Notes: generated from the letters alone by a model not told the origin. A stretch of DNA of 64,000 nt from Erythrobacteraceae bacterium (GCA_027489065.1 JAIYAM010000035.1:1-64000), one strand, 5' to 3'. Shown: positions 1-9,690, counted from the stretch's first letter. A program made the numbers and translations.

Positions 1-105
1 GGCATCAACCCGCACACATGGCTTACCGCGACGCTCACCAGCCTCGCTAACGGTCACCCGGCATCGCGGATCGACGAGCTCCTGCCCCACGCCCACGTGG
101 CCTGA
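1..105 (+). CDS. IS66-family transposase (TnpC), C-terminal 34 codons only
   Basis: Frame 1 is open from the window edge and reads GINPHTWLTATLTSLANGHP, then RIDELLPHAHVA and a TGA stop. This matches the conserved C-terminal tail of IS66 TnpC transposases (pattern G-x-[ND]-P-x-x-W-L, then R-I-D-E-L-L-P). It is too short for the ORF track and lacks the catalytic DDE domain, which lies outside the window. Whether the full copy is intact cannot be judged here. Confidence 0.75.
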   Translation, partial: GINPHTWLTATLTSLANGHPASRIDELLPHAHVA

Positions 106-118
106 GAACAGCGCTTAC
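1..118 (+). mobile_element. Right end of an IS66-family insertion sequence (truncated by window edge)
   Basis: The window opens inside an insertion sequence. The coding remnant (1-105) is followed by CGCTTAC at 112-118, whose reverse complement GTAAGCG is the usual IS66-family terminal sequence. The element therefore most likely ends at base 118. IS66 elements usually duplicate 8 bp of target, so the flanking GCTCGGGT (119-126) should recur beyond the left end, outside this window. The insertion lies about 40 bp past the stop codon of the SulP gene and does not interrupt it. Confidence 0.75.
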
Positions 119-160
119 GCTCGGGTCTGCGAACCACCCGCAGAAGCCGTCCCCTGCCAC

Positions 161-1645
161 TCAGTGCGGGCTGACCCCAAGCTCGAAGCCGGTCTTGTCG
201 TGCAGCGCGAAGCGATCGACGATGTCCGCGCTTGCACGGTTGTAGCCCACCACTTCGACATTCCGGCCGTCGCGGCGCAGCCTTGCGACGATCTTGTCGA
301 GCGCGGCGACACCGGAGATGTCCCAGAAATGCGCTCCCGTCATGTCGATGGTGACATTGGGCGCGGTCTCGGTGACGTCCATCGCCTCGACGAAACGCTC
401 AACCGAAGCGAAGAAGATCTGGCCCGCAACGCGGTAATGCGCGGTCTGGCCGCCCGCCGATAGCGTCCGCTCGACCCCGAACATCCGCTGCACCTTTCCG
501 GCAAAGAAAATGCCCGACAACAGCACGCCCGCGAGCACGCCGAGCGAGAGATCATGCGTGCCGACCACCACCGCAACGGTCGTCAGCATCACGACCGACG
601 AAGGCCAGGGATGTCGCCGCAGATTGGGGATCGAGTTCCAGCTGAAGGTGCTGATCGACACCATGATCATGATCGCCACCAACGCCGGCATGGGCACCTG
701 CCCCACATAGGGGCCAAGCACTGCGAGCAGGAACATCAGGAACGCGCCGGCCGTGAAGGTCGACAGGCGTCCGCGACCGCCCGAGGTCACGTTGATCACC
801 GACTGGCCGATCATCGCGCAGCCGCCCATCCCGCCGACCAGCGCAGCGGCGATGTTGGCAGTGCCTTGCCCTGCACATTCGCGGCGCTTGTCGCTGCCGG
901 TGTCGGTCATGTCGTCGACGATCTGCGCGGTCAGCAGAGATTCGAGCAGCCCGACCGCCGCCATCGCCGCCGAATAGGGCGCGATGATCGCCAGCGTTTC
1001 CCACGTCAGCGGCACATCGGGCCACACGAGGCTCGGCAGGCCCTCGGGCAGATTGCCCATGTCCGCGACTGTGTTGACCGGAGCGCCGCTTGCAATCGCG
1101 ATGCCCGTCAGGACGATGATCGCGACCAGCGGCGGGGGCACGGCTGTGGTGACCCGGGGCAGCAGATAGATGATGGCGAGGCCGCCTGCGACCATCGCAT
1201 AGGCCTGCCACGTGACGCCGGTCAGCTGCGGCAGCTGCGCCATGAAGATCAGGATGGCGAGCGCGTTGACGAAGCCGGTTATGACCGAGCGAGAGACGAA
1301 CTGCATCACCAGATTGAGCCGCAGCGCGCCGGCGGCAATCTGCATGATGCCCATCAGGATCGTTGCGGCGAAGAGGTATTCGACGCCGTGGTCTCGCACC
1401 AGCGGCACCACCAGCACCGCCACGGCAGCCGTCGCGGCGGAGATCATGCCGGGCCGCCCTCCCGTGAAGGATATGACGATGGCGATTGCGACGGAGGCGT
1501 AAAGCCCGACGCGCGGATCGACCCCGGCGATGATGGAAAAGCCGATCGCCTCGGGGATCAGCGCGAGCGCAACGACGATGCCCGCCAGCACCTCCGAACG
1601 AGGATTCGATAGCCAATCGCGGCGAAGCGTGGCGAAAAATGTCAT
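161..1645 (-). CDS. SulP/SLC26-family inorganic anion transporter with STAS domain
   Basis: A 494-residue inner-membrane permease of the sulfate permease family, expected to move sulfate, bicarbonate or a similar anion. The N-terminal hydrophobic part carries the family signature region (about residues 20-40, [20 protein letters not shown]), followed by multiple membrane segments. The C-terminal roughly 90 residues form a cytoplasmic STAS domain ([15 protein letters not shown] region). The ORF track extends 60 codons upstream, but that extension is Arg-rich and unlike the family. I chose the ATG that gives [11 protein letters not shown]; an ATG seven codons earlier (1666) is also possible. 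The gene stands alone, divergent from the RND operon. The substrate cannot be inferred from sequence. Confidence 0.85.
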   Translation of the reverse strand: MTFFATLRRDWLSNPRSEVLAGIVVALALIPEAIGFSIIAGVDPRVGLYASVAIAIVISFTGGRPGMISAATAAVAVLVVPLVRDHGVEYLFAATILMGIMQIAAGALRLNLVMQFVSRSVITGFVNALAILIFMAQLPQLTGVTWQAYAMVAGGLAIIYLLPRVTTAVPPPLVAIIVLTGIAIASGAPVNTVADMGNLPEGLPSLVWPDVPLTWETLAIIAPYSAAMAAVGLLESLLTAQIVDDMTDTGSDKRRECAGQGTANIAAALVGGMGGCAMIGQSVINVTSGGRGRLSTFTAGAFLMFLLAVLGPYVGQVPMPALVAIMIMVSISTFSWNSIPNLRRHPWPSSVVMLTTVAVVVGTHDLSLGVLAGVLLSGIFFAGKVQRMFGVERTLSAGGQTAHYRVAGQIFFASVERFVEAMDVTETAPNVTIDMTGAHFWDISGVAALDKIVARLRRDGRNVEVVGYNRASADIVDRFALHDKTGFELGVSPH

Positions 1646-2013
1646 GAGAAGTCCAGATACGATCATCGGCAGAGCGCTGCCGGATTGTCCCGGGGATAGG
1701 CGCCGGGCCGAGCCACTCGCCAAAGCCGCGAGTCCGTCGATGCGGACCCTATGGTTCAATTGCCGCGATAAGACAAGCCGACACGACCGCGGCCGGGCGA
1801 AGCACTGTTTCGCCCAGCGCTTCACTTGGCGCAGCGAAATCGCGTCGGCTGCATCCGGTCGGGCGGCAGGCTGATGCGAGAGATAAATAAGTCGGCCTGC
1901 GTAAGCAATCCAAGCCCGCGAGGTGTTTACACCGTAGATACAACCCCTATCAGGCGCCGTGCGCCTCCTTCAGAGAGTCTGTCATTCTTCTTCCCGTTTC
2001 CCACAAACTGTCG
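1646..2013. promoter_or_regulatory. Divergent intergenic region between SulP gene and RND efflux operon
   Basis: About 370 bp without a convincing gene. It should hold the promoters of the leftward SulP gene and the rightward efflux operon. The only discrete structure I see is the inverted repeat GGTGTTTACACC (1922-1933), inside the AT-richer stretch before the adaptor gene. It could be an operator for a TetR/MarR-type efflux repressor, but no such regulator gene is nearby. Confidence 0.4.
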
Positions 2014-3171
2014 TTGGTCACACGTCTTGCTCTGAGTGGGCTGGCGCTGCTGGCGCTATCCGGTTGCGCGGGAAACACGAACGACAAGCGATCTCCGCCG
2101 CCTGCCCCGGAAGTCGGCTACGTTGTGGTGCAGGCGAGTTCTGTTCCGGTCGCCGTGGAGCTCGCCGGCCGGATCGCAGCGTTCGAGATGTCCGAGGTGC
2201 GGCCGCAGGTCACCGGGCTGATCCGGAAGCGGTTCTTCACCGAAGGGGCGCTCGTACGGGCCGGGCAGACCCTCTACGAGATCGATCCTCGCCTCTATCG
2301 CGCGACCACACAGGAGGCGAACGCGAACCTCAATAGTGCAATTGCCAACGCCAAAGCCACACGCGTTCGCGCCGACCGGCTAAAGCCGCTGGCAGAGGCT
2401 CAGGCGGTGTCGCTGCAGGAGTATACCGACGCCCTGGCGGCTTCTCAACAGGCGGCGGCGGCGGTGCAACAGGCGCGCGCGCAGGTGCAGACTGCTAACG
2501 TCAACCTGCAGTTCACCCGAGTGCCGGCACCCATCAGCGGGCGCATCGGGCGCTCGCTGTTCACGGTGGGCGCGCTGGTCACGGGCAACCAGGCCGAACC
2601 GCTCGCGGTGATCCAGGGTGTCGATCCGGTGTTTGTCGATATCCAGCAGTCCAGCGCCGATCTGCTGGCACTGCGCCGGTCGCTGGCGCAAGGCGGTGCC
2701 GTTGCCGCGAGCGCCTCGGTCAGTCTCTTCCTGGAAGACGGGAGCGAATATGGCCCGCGCGGGGTCGTGCAATTCTCCGAAGTCATGGTCAACGCCGCCA
2801 CGGGCACGGTGACGCTCCGGGCGCGTTTTCCCAACCCCGACGGTCTGTTGCTGCCGGGCATGTTCGTGCGGGCGCGGTTCGATCAGGCGATCAACCCCAA
2901 CGCGATTCTGGTGCCGCAAGCGGCGGTAACGCGCAACGCGCGCGGCGAGGCGAGCGTGTTTGTGGTCGATGCCGGCAACAAGGCGGCCGAGCGCAAGGTC
3001 GCGGCCGAGCGCGCGGTCGGCACCGACTGGGTCGTTACCAGCGGGCTCAAGCCGGGCGACAAGGTGATCGTGCAGGGTCTGGCCAAGATCAGACCGGGCG
3101 CGGCCGTCAAGCCTGTTCCAGCCGGCAAGCCGCAGGTGATTGCTGCACCCTCGCCCGGCCAGAAAGATTAA
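2014..3171 (+). CDS. RND efflux system periplasmic adaptor (membrane fusion lipoprotein)
   Basis: A 385-residue AcrA/MexA-type adaptor that bridges the inner-membrane RND pump and the outer-membrane channel. The N-terminus is a lipoprotein signal with lipobox LSGC near residues 15-18, so the mature protein is lipid-anchored. The order is biotinyl-lipoyl-like barrel halves around a coiled-coil hairpin rich in Ala and Gln (about residues 100-160), then the beta-barrel and membrane-proximal domains. The start is a TTG: no ATG or GTG lies in frame between the preceding stop and the signal peptide. The pump gene begins 9 bp after the stop, so the two are one operon. Confidence 0.9.
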   Translation: MVTRLALSGLALLALSGCAGNTNDKRSPPPAPEVGYVVVQASSVPVAVELAGRIAAFEMSEVRPQVTGLIRKRFFTEGALVRAGQTLYEIDPRLYRATTQEANANLNSAIANAKATRVRADRLKPLAEAQAVSLQEYTDALAASQQAAAAVQQARAQVQTANVNLQFTRVPAPISGRIGRSLFTVGALVTGNQAEPLAVIQGVDPVFVDIQQSSADLLALRRSLAQGGAVAASASVSLFLEDGSEYGPRGVVQFSEVMVNAATGTVTLRARFPNPDGLLLPGMFVRARFDQAINPNAILVPQAAVTRNARGEASVFVVDAGNKAAERKVAAERAVGTDWVVTSGLKPGDKVIVQGLAKIRPGAAVKPVPAGKPQVIAAPSPGQKD

Positions 3172-3180
3172 GGCTCCGCG

Positions 3181-6100
3181 ATGTCGCGCATTTTCATCGA
3201 GCGGCCGATCTTTGCGTGGGTGCTGGCAATCATCACCATGCTGGCGGGCCTCGGCGCCATCTATCTCCTGCCTGTCGAACAATATCCCGACGTCGCCCCG
3301 CCCCAGGTCAATATCCGCGCAACCTTTCCCGGCGCGTCTGCGGAAACGCTGGAAAACAGCGTCACCCAGATCATCGAGCAGCAACTGACCGGTATCGACG
3401 GGCTGCTGTATTTCAATTCGAGTTCGAGCTCTCGCGGGCAGGTGACGATCAGCGCGACCTTCGAGAAGGGCACCGATCCCGACATCGCTCAGGTGCAGGT
3501 GCAGAACCAGGTGCAGCAGGCGCTGGTGCGGCTCCCCCAGCAGGTCCAGCAGCAGGGGCTGCGCGTCACCAAATCGAACCCCGATTTCCTCATGATCGTC
3601 GGCGTCTATGACGAGACAGATCGCAGTACCAATATCGACGTATCCGATTTCCTCGTCACCAATCTGCAGGACACTCTCGCACGGATCGAGGGCGTGGGCG
3701 AAACCAATGTATTCGGCTCGCAATACGCCATGCGGATCTGGCTGGACCCCGACCGGCTGGCGTCGGTCGGGTTGATGCCGGGCGATGTTGTCACCGCGAT
3801 CCGCAACCAGAACACCGAAGTCGCTGCGGGCGAGGTCGGCGGCCTTCCGCAGCCCGAAGGCAACCAGCTCAACGCCACGGTGACCTCGCAATCGCGGATG
3901 CGGACGGTGGAGGAGTTCGAGTCGATCATCCTCAAGTCCGAACAGAGCGGCGCAATCGTGCGGTTGGCCGATGTCGCCCGGGTGGAACTGGGCGCGGAAA
4001 ACTATTCCGCGTCCAGCCGCATCAACGGGCATCCCGGCGCAGGTTTGGCAGTGTCGTCGGCTCCGGGTGCGGATGCCCTCGCCACCTCGAACCTGGTGAA
4101 AGAGGCGGTCAGACAGGCCGAGTCCAGTTTTCCGCCGGGCTACAAGGTTGCCTATGCCAACGACACGACAGCCTTCATCCGCCTGTCGATCGACGAGGTG
4201 GTGGGGACTTTGTTCGAAGCGATCATCCTGGTGGTGATCGTCATGTTCGTGTTCCTGCACAGCTGGCGCGCAACGCTGATCCCGACGATTGCGGTTCCCG
4301 TGACCCTGCTGGGCACCTTCGTGGTTTTCTACCTCTTCGGTTTCTCGATCAACACGCTGACACTGTTCGGCCTGGTGCTGGCGATCGGCATTCTGGTCGA
4401 CGATGCAATCGTGGTGGTCGAGAATGTCGAGCGTCTGCTGGAAGAAAATCCGGACATGACGCCCAAGGAAGCGACCATCCAGTCGATGGGTGAAATCCAG
4501 GTTGCACTGGTCGCCATCGCGATCGTTCTTTCGGCCGTGTTCTTGCCGATGGCGTTTTTCGGCGGGTCGACGGGGGTCATCTACAGACAGTTTTCCGTCA
4601 CGATGATTTCGGCGATGATCCTATCGACGCTGGTCGCGCTGATCCTCAGTCCGGCGCTCACGACCTCGCTGCTGCGCCAGAAGCACAGACACGGCGATCA
4701 TCCCCAGGGCTGGCTGGACCGGCGCTTCTCGGCAGTGACGGACCGGCTCGACCGGGCGCAGCGCTGGTTCAACGATGGCTTTGCGCGCGGCACGGACCGC
4801 TACGTTGGCGCCATTCAGAAGGTGGTGGACCGCAAGTGGTTGTTCCTTGCGATTTACGCGATCATTCTGGTGCTTCTGGTGGCGATGTTCGTGCGTTTGC
4901 CGACCAGCTTTCTGCCCACCGAAGATCAGGGCGCGGCGCGGGTCCAGTTCCGTCTGCCTGCCGGGGCGACACAGGCACGCACCCGCGAGGTCCAGCTTGC
5001 GGTCGAAAAATACATGCTGGAACAGGAAGCCGACAATATGGCGGTGATGTTCAGCGTCGCTGGCGGCGGGCAAGGCGCTGCGGGACAGAATACCGGTCAG
5101 GGCTTCGTCAACTTCGTGGACTGGTCCGAGCGTAAGGGCTCGGAAAACACCGCAGATGCTATCGTCGAACGGGCCGGCAAGGCGTTTTCGCGGTTCCGCG
5201 ACGCGCAGGTGAACGTGCTGGTCCCGGCGGCCATTCGCGGCCTGGGGCAGACCAACGGTTTCAGCCTGCAGCTGCAGAATACCAGCGGCATGCCCCGCGA
5301 GGAATTCGCGGCCGCGCGCGACAAACTGCTGCAATTGGCAGAGGAGGATCCGTTGCTGGCGGGCGTCCGTCTCGGAGAGCTTCCCGATGTCGCCACCTTG
5401 CAGGTCGATATCGACCAAGCACGGCTTGCCGCGCTCGGGCTTAACCAGTTGGATGTGAATACGACGCTGTCGGCGGCGTGGGGCGGGCAATATGTCAACG
5501 ACTTCATTGACCGTGGACGGGTCAAGCGGGTCTTCGTGCAGGGCGATGCGCCGTATCGCGCGACACCCGATGATCTGGGCAACTGGTTCGTGCGGGGATC
5601 AGGTGGACAGATGGCGCCGTTCTCGGCTTTCTCACAGACGCGCTGGTCGACAACGCCGACGGTTTTGTCGCGCTTTCAGGGCTATCCCAGCTTCCAGTTC
5701 GAAGGCCAGGCGGTTCCCGGCGAGAGTTCGGGCGCGGCGATGGACCGGATCGAGGAGCTGGCGAAGCAGATTGAAGGTGTCAGCGTCGCCTGGTCGGGGC
5801 TGTCGTTCCAGGAGAGGCTGTCATCGGGCCAGGCGCCCCTGCTCTATGGTCTTTCGCTGCTGGTCGTCTTCCTGTGCCTTGCGGCGCTCTATGAAAGCTG
5901 GAGCGTCCCTGTGGCAGTGATGCTGATCATTCCGCTCGGGCTGGTGGGTGCGATCTTTGCCGTGACCCTGCGCGGGCTCGAGAACGACGTGTATCTCCAG
6001 ATCGGCCTGCTCACCACGATGGGCCTCGCGGCCAAGAACGCCATTCTGGTGATCGAATTTGCCGAGCGTGCCGAGCGGCAGGGCGCGCGGGTGATCGACG

Positions 6101-6372
6101 CCGCCCTGCAGGCTGCACGTCTGCGGCTGCGCCCGATCCTGATGACCAGTCTGGCCTTCATCTTCGGCGTTCTGCCACTGGCGCTCTCGAGCGGGGCGGG
6201 CGCCAACAGCCGCATCGCCATCGGCACCTCTGTGATCGGCGGAATGCTGACCGCTACGGTGCTGGCGATCTTCTTCATCCCGCTGTTCTTCGTGCTCGTG
6301 CGCCGCACCACGCGCGATACCTTGGCGAGGCTTCATGTCGGCGCGGGCAAGGCGCCGGAGGCGCTGGCATGA
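3181..6372 (+). CDS. RND multidrug efflux permease, HAE1 (AcrB/MexB) family
   Basis: A 1063-residue inner-membrane proton antiporter of normal AcrB length. It starts with the conserved MSRIFIERPIFAWVLAI. The proton-relay aspartates are an adjacent pair at residues 407-408 (GILVDDAIVVVEN), the same positions as in E. coli AcrB, and the TM10 lysine motif (GLAAKNAILVIEFA) is present. Two large periplasmic porter loops separate two six-helix membrane bundles. The stop overlaps the next gene by ATGA. Substrates are probably hydrophobic or amphiphilic compounds, but specificity cannot be read from sequence. Confidence 0.95.
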   Translation: MSRIFIERPIFAWVLAIITMLAGLGAIYLLPVEQYPDVAPPQVNIRATFPGASAETLENSVTQIIEQQLTGIDGLLYFNSSSSSRGQVTISATFEKGTDPDIAQVQVQNQVQQALVRLPQQVQQQGLRVTKSNPDFLMIVGVYDETDRSTNIDVSDFLVTNLQDTLARIEGVGETNVFGSQYAMRIWLDPDRLASVGLMPGDVVTAIRNQNTEVAAGEVGGLPQPEGNQLNATVTSQSRMRTVEEFESIILKSEQSGAIVRLADVARVELGAENYSASSRINGHPGAGLAVSSAPGADALATSNLVKEAVRQAESSFPPGYKVAYANDTTAFIRLSIDEVVGTLFEAIILVVIVMFVFLHSWRATLIPTIAVPVTLLGTFVVFYLFGFSINTLTLFGLVLAIGILVDDAIVVVENVERLLEENPDMTPKEATIQSMGEIQVALVAIAIVLSAVFLPMAFFGGSTGVIYRQFSVTMISAMILSTLVALILSPALTTSLLRQKHRHGDHPQGWLDRRFSAVTDRLDRAQRWFNDGFARGTDRYVGAIQKVVDRKWLFLAIYAIILVLLVAMFVRLPTSFLPTEDQGAARVQFRLPAGATQARTREVQLAVEKYMLEQEADNMAVMFSVAGGGQGAAGQNTGQGFVNFVDWSERKGSENTADAIVERAGKAFSRFRDAQVNVLVPAAIRGLGQTNGFSLQLQNTSGMPREEFAAARDKLLQLAEEDPLLAGVRLGELPDVATLQVDIDQARLAALGLNQLDVNTTLSAAWGGQYVNDFIDRGRVKRVFVQGDAPYRATPDDLGNWFVRGSGGQMAPFSAFSQTRWSTTPTVLSRFQGYPSFQFEGQAVPGESSGAAMDRIEELAKQIEGVSVAWSGLSFQERLSSGQAPLLYGLSLLVVFLCLAALYESWSVPVAVMLIIPLGLVGAIFAVTLRGLENDVYLQIGLLTTMGLAAKNAILVIEFAERAERQGARVIDAALQAARLRLRPILMTSLAFIFGVLPLALSSGAGANSRIAIGTSVIGGMLTATVLAIFFIPLFFVLVRRTTRDTLARLHVGAGKAPEALA

Positions 6373-7823
6373 GGCACTCCGTTCTGATCGCGCTGGCGCT
6401 GCTATCGGGCTGTTCGATGGCGCCGAAATACGTGCAGCCAGCGTTGCCTGTCCCTGCATCCTGGCCGGCGGGTGACCCCTATCTCGCGCAGAGTGAGGCG
6501 GCGTTGCCGGTGATGACCTATCGCGAGGTGTTTGCCGATCCGCGATTGCTTGCAGTCATCGAACAGGCGCTCGCAAACAATCGCAACCTGCGCGTCGCGG
6601 CCGCGAATATCCAGGCAGCGCGCGCCCAGTTCCGGATCCAGCGCGCGGCCCAGCTGCCCCAAATCGGTGCGGCCGCTGGCCGGACGCAGTTCGACAATGG
6701 CACCGCCAACCGGAACCGCAATCAGGATGTCGACATCGGCAACGACCCTACCGCCAGCCCCTCGACCGCCGGGGTCCGCTACACCGCCGATGTCAGCACG
6801 ACCGCCTTCGAACTCGACCTGTTCGGGCGGCTCCAGTCGCTTTCGGATGCCGCGCTCAATCGCTACTTCGGCACCGAGGCCGCCGCCCGTGCGACGCGGC
6901 TGACGCTGATCGGCGATGTGGCCGATGCATGGCTCACCTACGCGGCTGACCGGTCGCTGCTGAAGCTGGCTGAAGATACCGCCGCCAATGCGCGTGAGCA
7001 GGTCAAGCTGACGCGGCTGCGGCTCGACGGCGGGATCGCCCCGCGCACCGATTTGCGTCAGGCCGAGCAGATCCTGGCGACGGCGGAGTCGGATATTGCG
7101 CAGCAAAGGACGGCGCTCGCGCAAGACGTCAACGCTCTGCAATTGCTGGTCGGCGCGCCGTTGGATGAGGCGCTGCTGCCGCTATCGATCAGCGATGCAG
7201 ACGATGCGGTGCGCATATTGCCCGCCGGCCTCGACTCGACGATCCTGCTGCGCCGGCCCGATGTCATGCAGGCCGAGTACGAATTGCGCGCGGCCAACGC
7301 GGAAATCGGTGCCGCGCGCGCGGCGCTGTTCCCGCGTATCACGTTGACGGGGCTGGCGGGCCTGGCGAGCAATGCGCTCTCGACCCTGTTCACGGGCGCG
7401 GCGTTCAACTTTTCGGCCGGGGCGAACGTGCGTTATTCGCTGTTTGCTGGCGGCGCTGCACGGGCTGGCGTGGCGCAGACCGAGGCGCAGCGTGACGCGG
7501 CGGTGGCAGGCTACGAAGGCGCAATACAAGCCGCGTTCCGCGATGTTGCCGATGCTCTAGCAAGGCGCGGTACGATCACCGAGCAATTGCGCGCCAACCG
7601 CGCCTTTGTCGATGCCGCCGATGACAATTTCCGTCTCGCCGACCTGCGTTACCGCGGCGGCGTGGACTCCTTTCTCATCAGCCTTGATGCGCAACGCGCG
7701 GCCTATCAGGCGCAGCGTACGCTTCTCGCTACCCAGCTGATCGAAGCAAGCAATCGGGTAACGCTCTATCGTGCGCTGGGGGGGGAAACAGTTGCAGACA
7801 GGCAGACCGACAATTCGCCTTGA
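6369..7823 (+). CDS. RND efflux outer-membrane channel lipoprotein, NodT/OprM family
   Basis: A 484-residue TolC-fold protein with an N-terminal lipoprotein signal (LLSGC, about residues 12-16) and the typical following MAPKYVQP. Two outer-membrane-factor repeats are present (first around residues 60-250, second around 290-470), with the long Ala/Gln-rich helices that form the periplasmic tunnel. It overlaps the pump gene by 4 bp (ATGA), so translation is probably coupled. With the two preceding genes it gives a complete tripartite efflux system. Confidence 0.93.
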   Translation: MRHSVLIALALLSGCSMAPKYVQPALPVPASWPAGDPYLAQSEAALPVMTYREVFADPRLLAVIEQALANNRNLRVAAANIQAARAQFRIQRAAQLPQIGAAAGRTQFDNGTANRNRNQDVDIGNDPTASPSTAGVRYTADVSTTAFELDLFGRLQSLSDAALNRYFGTEAAARATRLTLIGDVADAWLTYAADRSLLKLAEDTAANAREQVKLTRLRLDGGIAPRTDLRQAEQILATAESDIAQQRTALAQDVNALQLLVGAPLDEALLPLSISDADDAVRILPAGLDSTILLRRPDVMQAEYELRAANAEIGAARAALFPRITLTGLAGLASNALSTLFTGAAFNFSAGANVRYSLFAGGAARAGVAQTEAQRDAAVAGYEGAIQAAFRDVADALARRGTITEQLRANRAFVDAADDNFRLADLRYRGGVDSFLISLDAQRAAYQAQRTLLATQLIEASNRVTLYRALGGETVADRQTDNSP

Positions 7824-7913
7824 CCTTCGGCAAGGGTACCGGACCTCGCACAAACGATCAGCGGTCCAATCTCAAGACATGGATTCCCTGTGGGCTTCAC
7901 GTAGAAGGCGGAC

Positions 7914-9548
7914 ATGAACGAACCAGTCGCCAGCAATAGCTCAGCCAGCAAGGCCAAGCTGATCATCCGTCAGGCACGGGTCGGCGATGCTCCGGCAATC
8001 GCGCGTCTCTCGGTCAAGGTCTACTCGGTGGGCGACGCGTTCACCCGTGCCGAGATCAGGGGCCAGATCAACAACTTCCCCGAAGGGCAGTTCGTCGCCG
8101 AATACGAAGGCAAGGTGGTTGGCCACTGCGCCACCATGGTGCTGACCGCGGAACAGGCGTTCGCTCCGCATGACTGGGAGGAGATCAGCGCAGGCGGCTA
8201 CGGCCGTCCGCCTGCCGAGGACGGCGAGGTCCTTTACGGCTTCGAAGTCTGTGTCGATCCCGATTACCGCCGGCTGCGCATCGGCCAGCGATTGTATCGC
8301 AAGCGCAAGGAGCTGTGTCAGGAGCTTGAGCTGAAGGGCATCGCCTTTGCCGGGCGCATGCCCGGTTTCGCGCGGCGCAAGCGGAGCTATCCCACGCCTG
8401 AGGACTACCTCCAGGCAGTCCTGGCGCGCAAGGTGCGCGATGCCGTCATCACGTTTCAGCTGGGCGAGGGATATGAGCCCCGCGGCATCCTTGCCAACTA
8501 CATCCCAACCGACAAGGAAAGCGGCGGCAATGCCGTCCTGATGTACTGGACCAATCCGCTCGCCCCGCAGGAGACCGGAAAGAAGCTGCCCGGCTTCAGG
8601 GAACGCCTGCCGTCATCGGTGCGCGTGGCGACGGTGCAGTTCCAGATGCGGCGCATTTCCGCGATCGACGAGTTCGAGGAGCAGGTCGAATACTGGGTCG
8701 ATGTCGCGTCGGACTACAATGCGGATTTCGTGGTGTTTCCGGAGCTGTTCACGCTCGAACTCCTGTCGATCGAGGACAAGAAGCTGGGCCCGGTGGAGGC
8801 GATCGAGAAGGTCGCCGATTACACCGCCCGGTATTGCCGGTTCATGGAACGCATGGCTGTCAGCTACAACATCAACATCGTCGGCGGGTCCCATCCCACG
8901 CGCGTCGCCGCCGGAGAGATGCGCAACATCAGCTATGTCTTCCTGCGCGACGGCTCGACGCACACGCAGGAAAAGCTGCACCCGACCCCGTCGGAAAGAC
9001 GCTGGTGGAACATCCGCGGAGGTTACGGGGCGAGTGTCATTCCGACCGACTGCGGCCCCATCGGCGTAATGATCTGTTACGACAGCGAATTCCCCGAAAT
9101 GGCCCGCCACCTTGTGGATCAAGGGGCGATGCTGTTGTTCGTGCCTTTCTGCACCGACGAGCGACGCGGCTATCTGCGCGTGCGCTACTGTTGCCAGGCC
9201 AGGGCCGTGGAGAACCAGTGCTATGTCATCACCTCCGGGGTCGTCGGAAACCTGCCGAACGTGGAGAACATGGACATCCATTACGCCGAGAGCGCGATCC
9301 TCACCCCATCCGATTTTCCATTCGCGAGAGATGGCGTGGCTGCGGATACGGCACCCAACACAGAAACTATTGCAATTGCTGATCTTTCAATCGACGATCT
9401 GCTGACGAGCCGGCAGTCGGGTGCGGTGCAAAATCTCCGCGATCGGCGGTTCGACCTTTACCGTGTCGAGTGGGCAGAGCGCACGGGGGATTCCCGGCCC
9501 CTTGCAACTGGTGGTGGGCTGACCGGAGGCGGGTCGACGCACGGCTGA
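7914..9548 (+). CDS. Fused GNAT acetyltransferase / carbon-nitrogen hydrolase (nitrilase superfamily)
   Basis: A 544-residue two-domain protein. Residues about 15-215 form a GNAT-type N-acetyltransferase fold (CVDPDYRRLRIGQRLYRKR is the acetyl-CoA loop region). Residues about 235-510 form a nitrilase-superfamily hydrolase with the full triad: Glu277 (FVVFPELF), Lys354 (EKLHPT) and Cys388 (VMICYDSEFPE). The fusion is known as a family (bifunctional GNAT/carbon-nitrogen hydrolase proteins), but its substrate is not established as far as I know. It starts 90 bp after the efflux operon, probably from its own promoter. The hydrolase probably acts on an amide or nitrile, possibly one linked to the acetylation step. 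Confidence 0.88.
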   Translation: MNEPVASNSSASKAKLIIRQARVGDAPAIARLSVKVYSVGDAFTRAEIRGQINNFPEGQFVAEYEGKVVGHCATMVLTAEQAFAPHDWEEISAGGYGRPPAEDGEVLYGFEVCVDPDYRRLRIGQRLYRKRKELCQELELKGIAFAGRMPGFARRKRSYPTPEDYLQAVLARKVRDAVITFQLGEGYEPRGILANYIPTDKESGGNAVLMYWTNPLAPQETGKKLPGFRERLPSSVRVATVQFQMRRISAIDEFEEQVEYWVDVASDYNADFVVFPELFTLELLSIEDKKLGPVEAIEKVADYTARYCRFMERMAVSYNINIVGGSHPTRVAAGEMRNISYVFLRDGSTHTQEKLHPTPSERRWWNIRGGYGASVIPTDCGPIGVMICYDSEFPEMARHLVDQGAMLLFVPFCTDERRGYLRVRYCCQARAVENQCYVITSGVVGNLPNVENMDIHYAESAILTPSDFPFARDGVAADTAPNTETIAIADLSIDDLLTSRQSGAVQNLRDRRFDLYRVEWAERTGDSRPLATGGGLTGGGSTHG

Positions 9549-9586
9549 ATCCTGATCCCTCCCCCGCATCATCACCTCAACCCGAT

Positions 9587-9602
9587 TGTTTCACGTGAAA
9601 CA
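9587..9602. other. parS-like ParB-binding palindrome, copy 1
   Basis: TGTTTCACGTGAAACA is a perfect 16-bp palindrome and matches the chromosomal parS consensus (TGTTNCACGTGAAACA) used by ParB/Spo0J for origin segregation. It lies in the gap between convergent genes, 38 bp after the nitrilase-fusion stop. No parA or parB gene is in this window. The match is read directly; ParB binding is inferred. Confidence 0.88.
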
Positions 9603-9625
9603 GCGGCGCAACGCACCGTCTGTGC

Positions 9626-9680
9626 GGGTCTGGGAGGGGTCTAGCGGGGGTCTGGGAGGGGTCTAGACGGGGTCTAGCCC
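9626..9680 (+). repeat. Five tandem 11-bp repeats GGGTCTRGNRG next to parS, array 1
   Basis: Five head-to-tail 11-bp units start at 9626, 9637, 9648, 9659 and 9670. All begin with GGGTCT followed by A or G then G; the last three bases vary. The array starts exactly 23 bp after the parS palindrome and ends 10 bp before the stop codon of the leftward response-regulator gene. The G-rich strand is the plus strand. A twin array with the same geometry is at 18820-18874. Confidence 0.93.
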
Positions 9681-9690
9681 CGCGCAAACC

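Noticed and set aside
2380-4260. 626-aa minus-strand ORF
   Set aside because: Antisense to RND adaptor and pump genes; His/Asp/Arg-rich with no recognisable domain.
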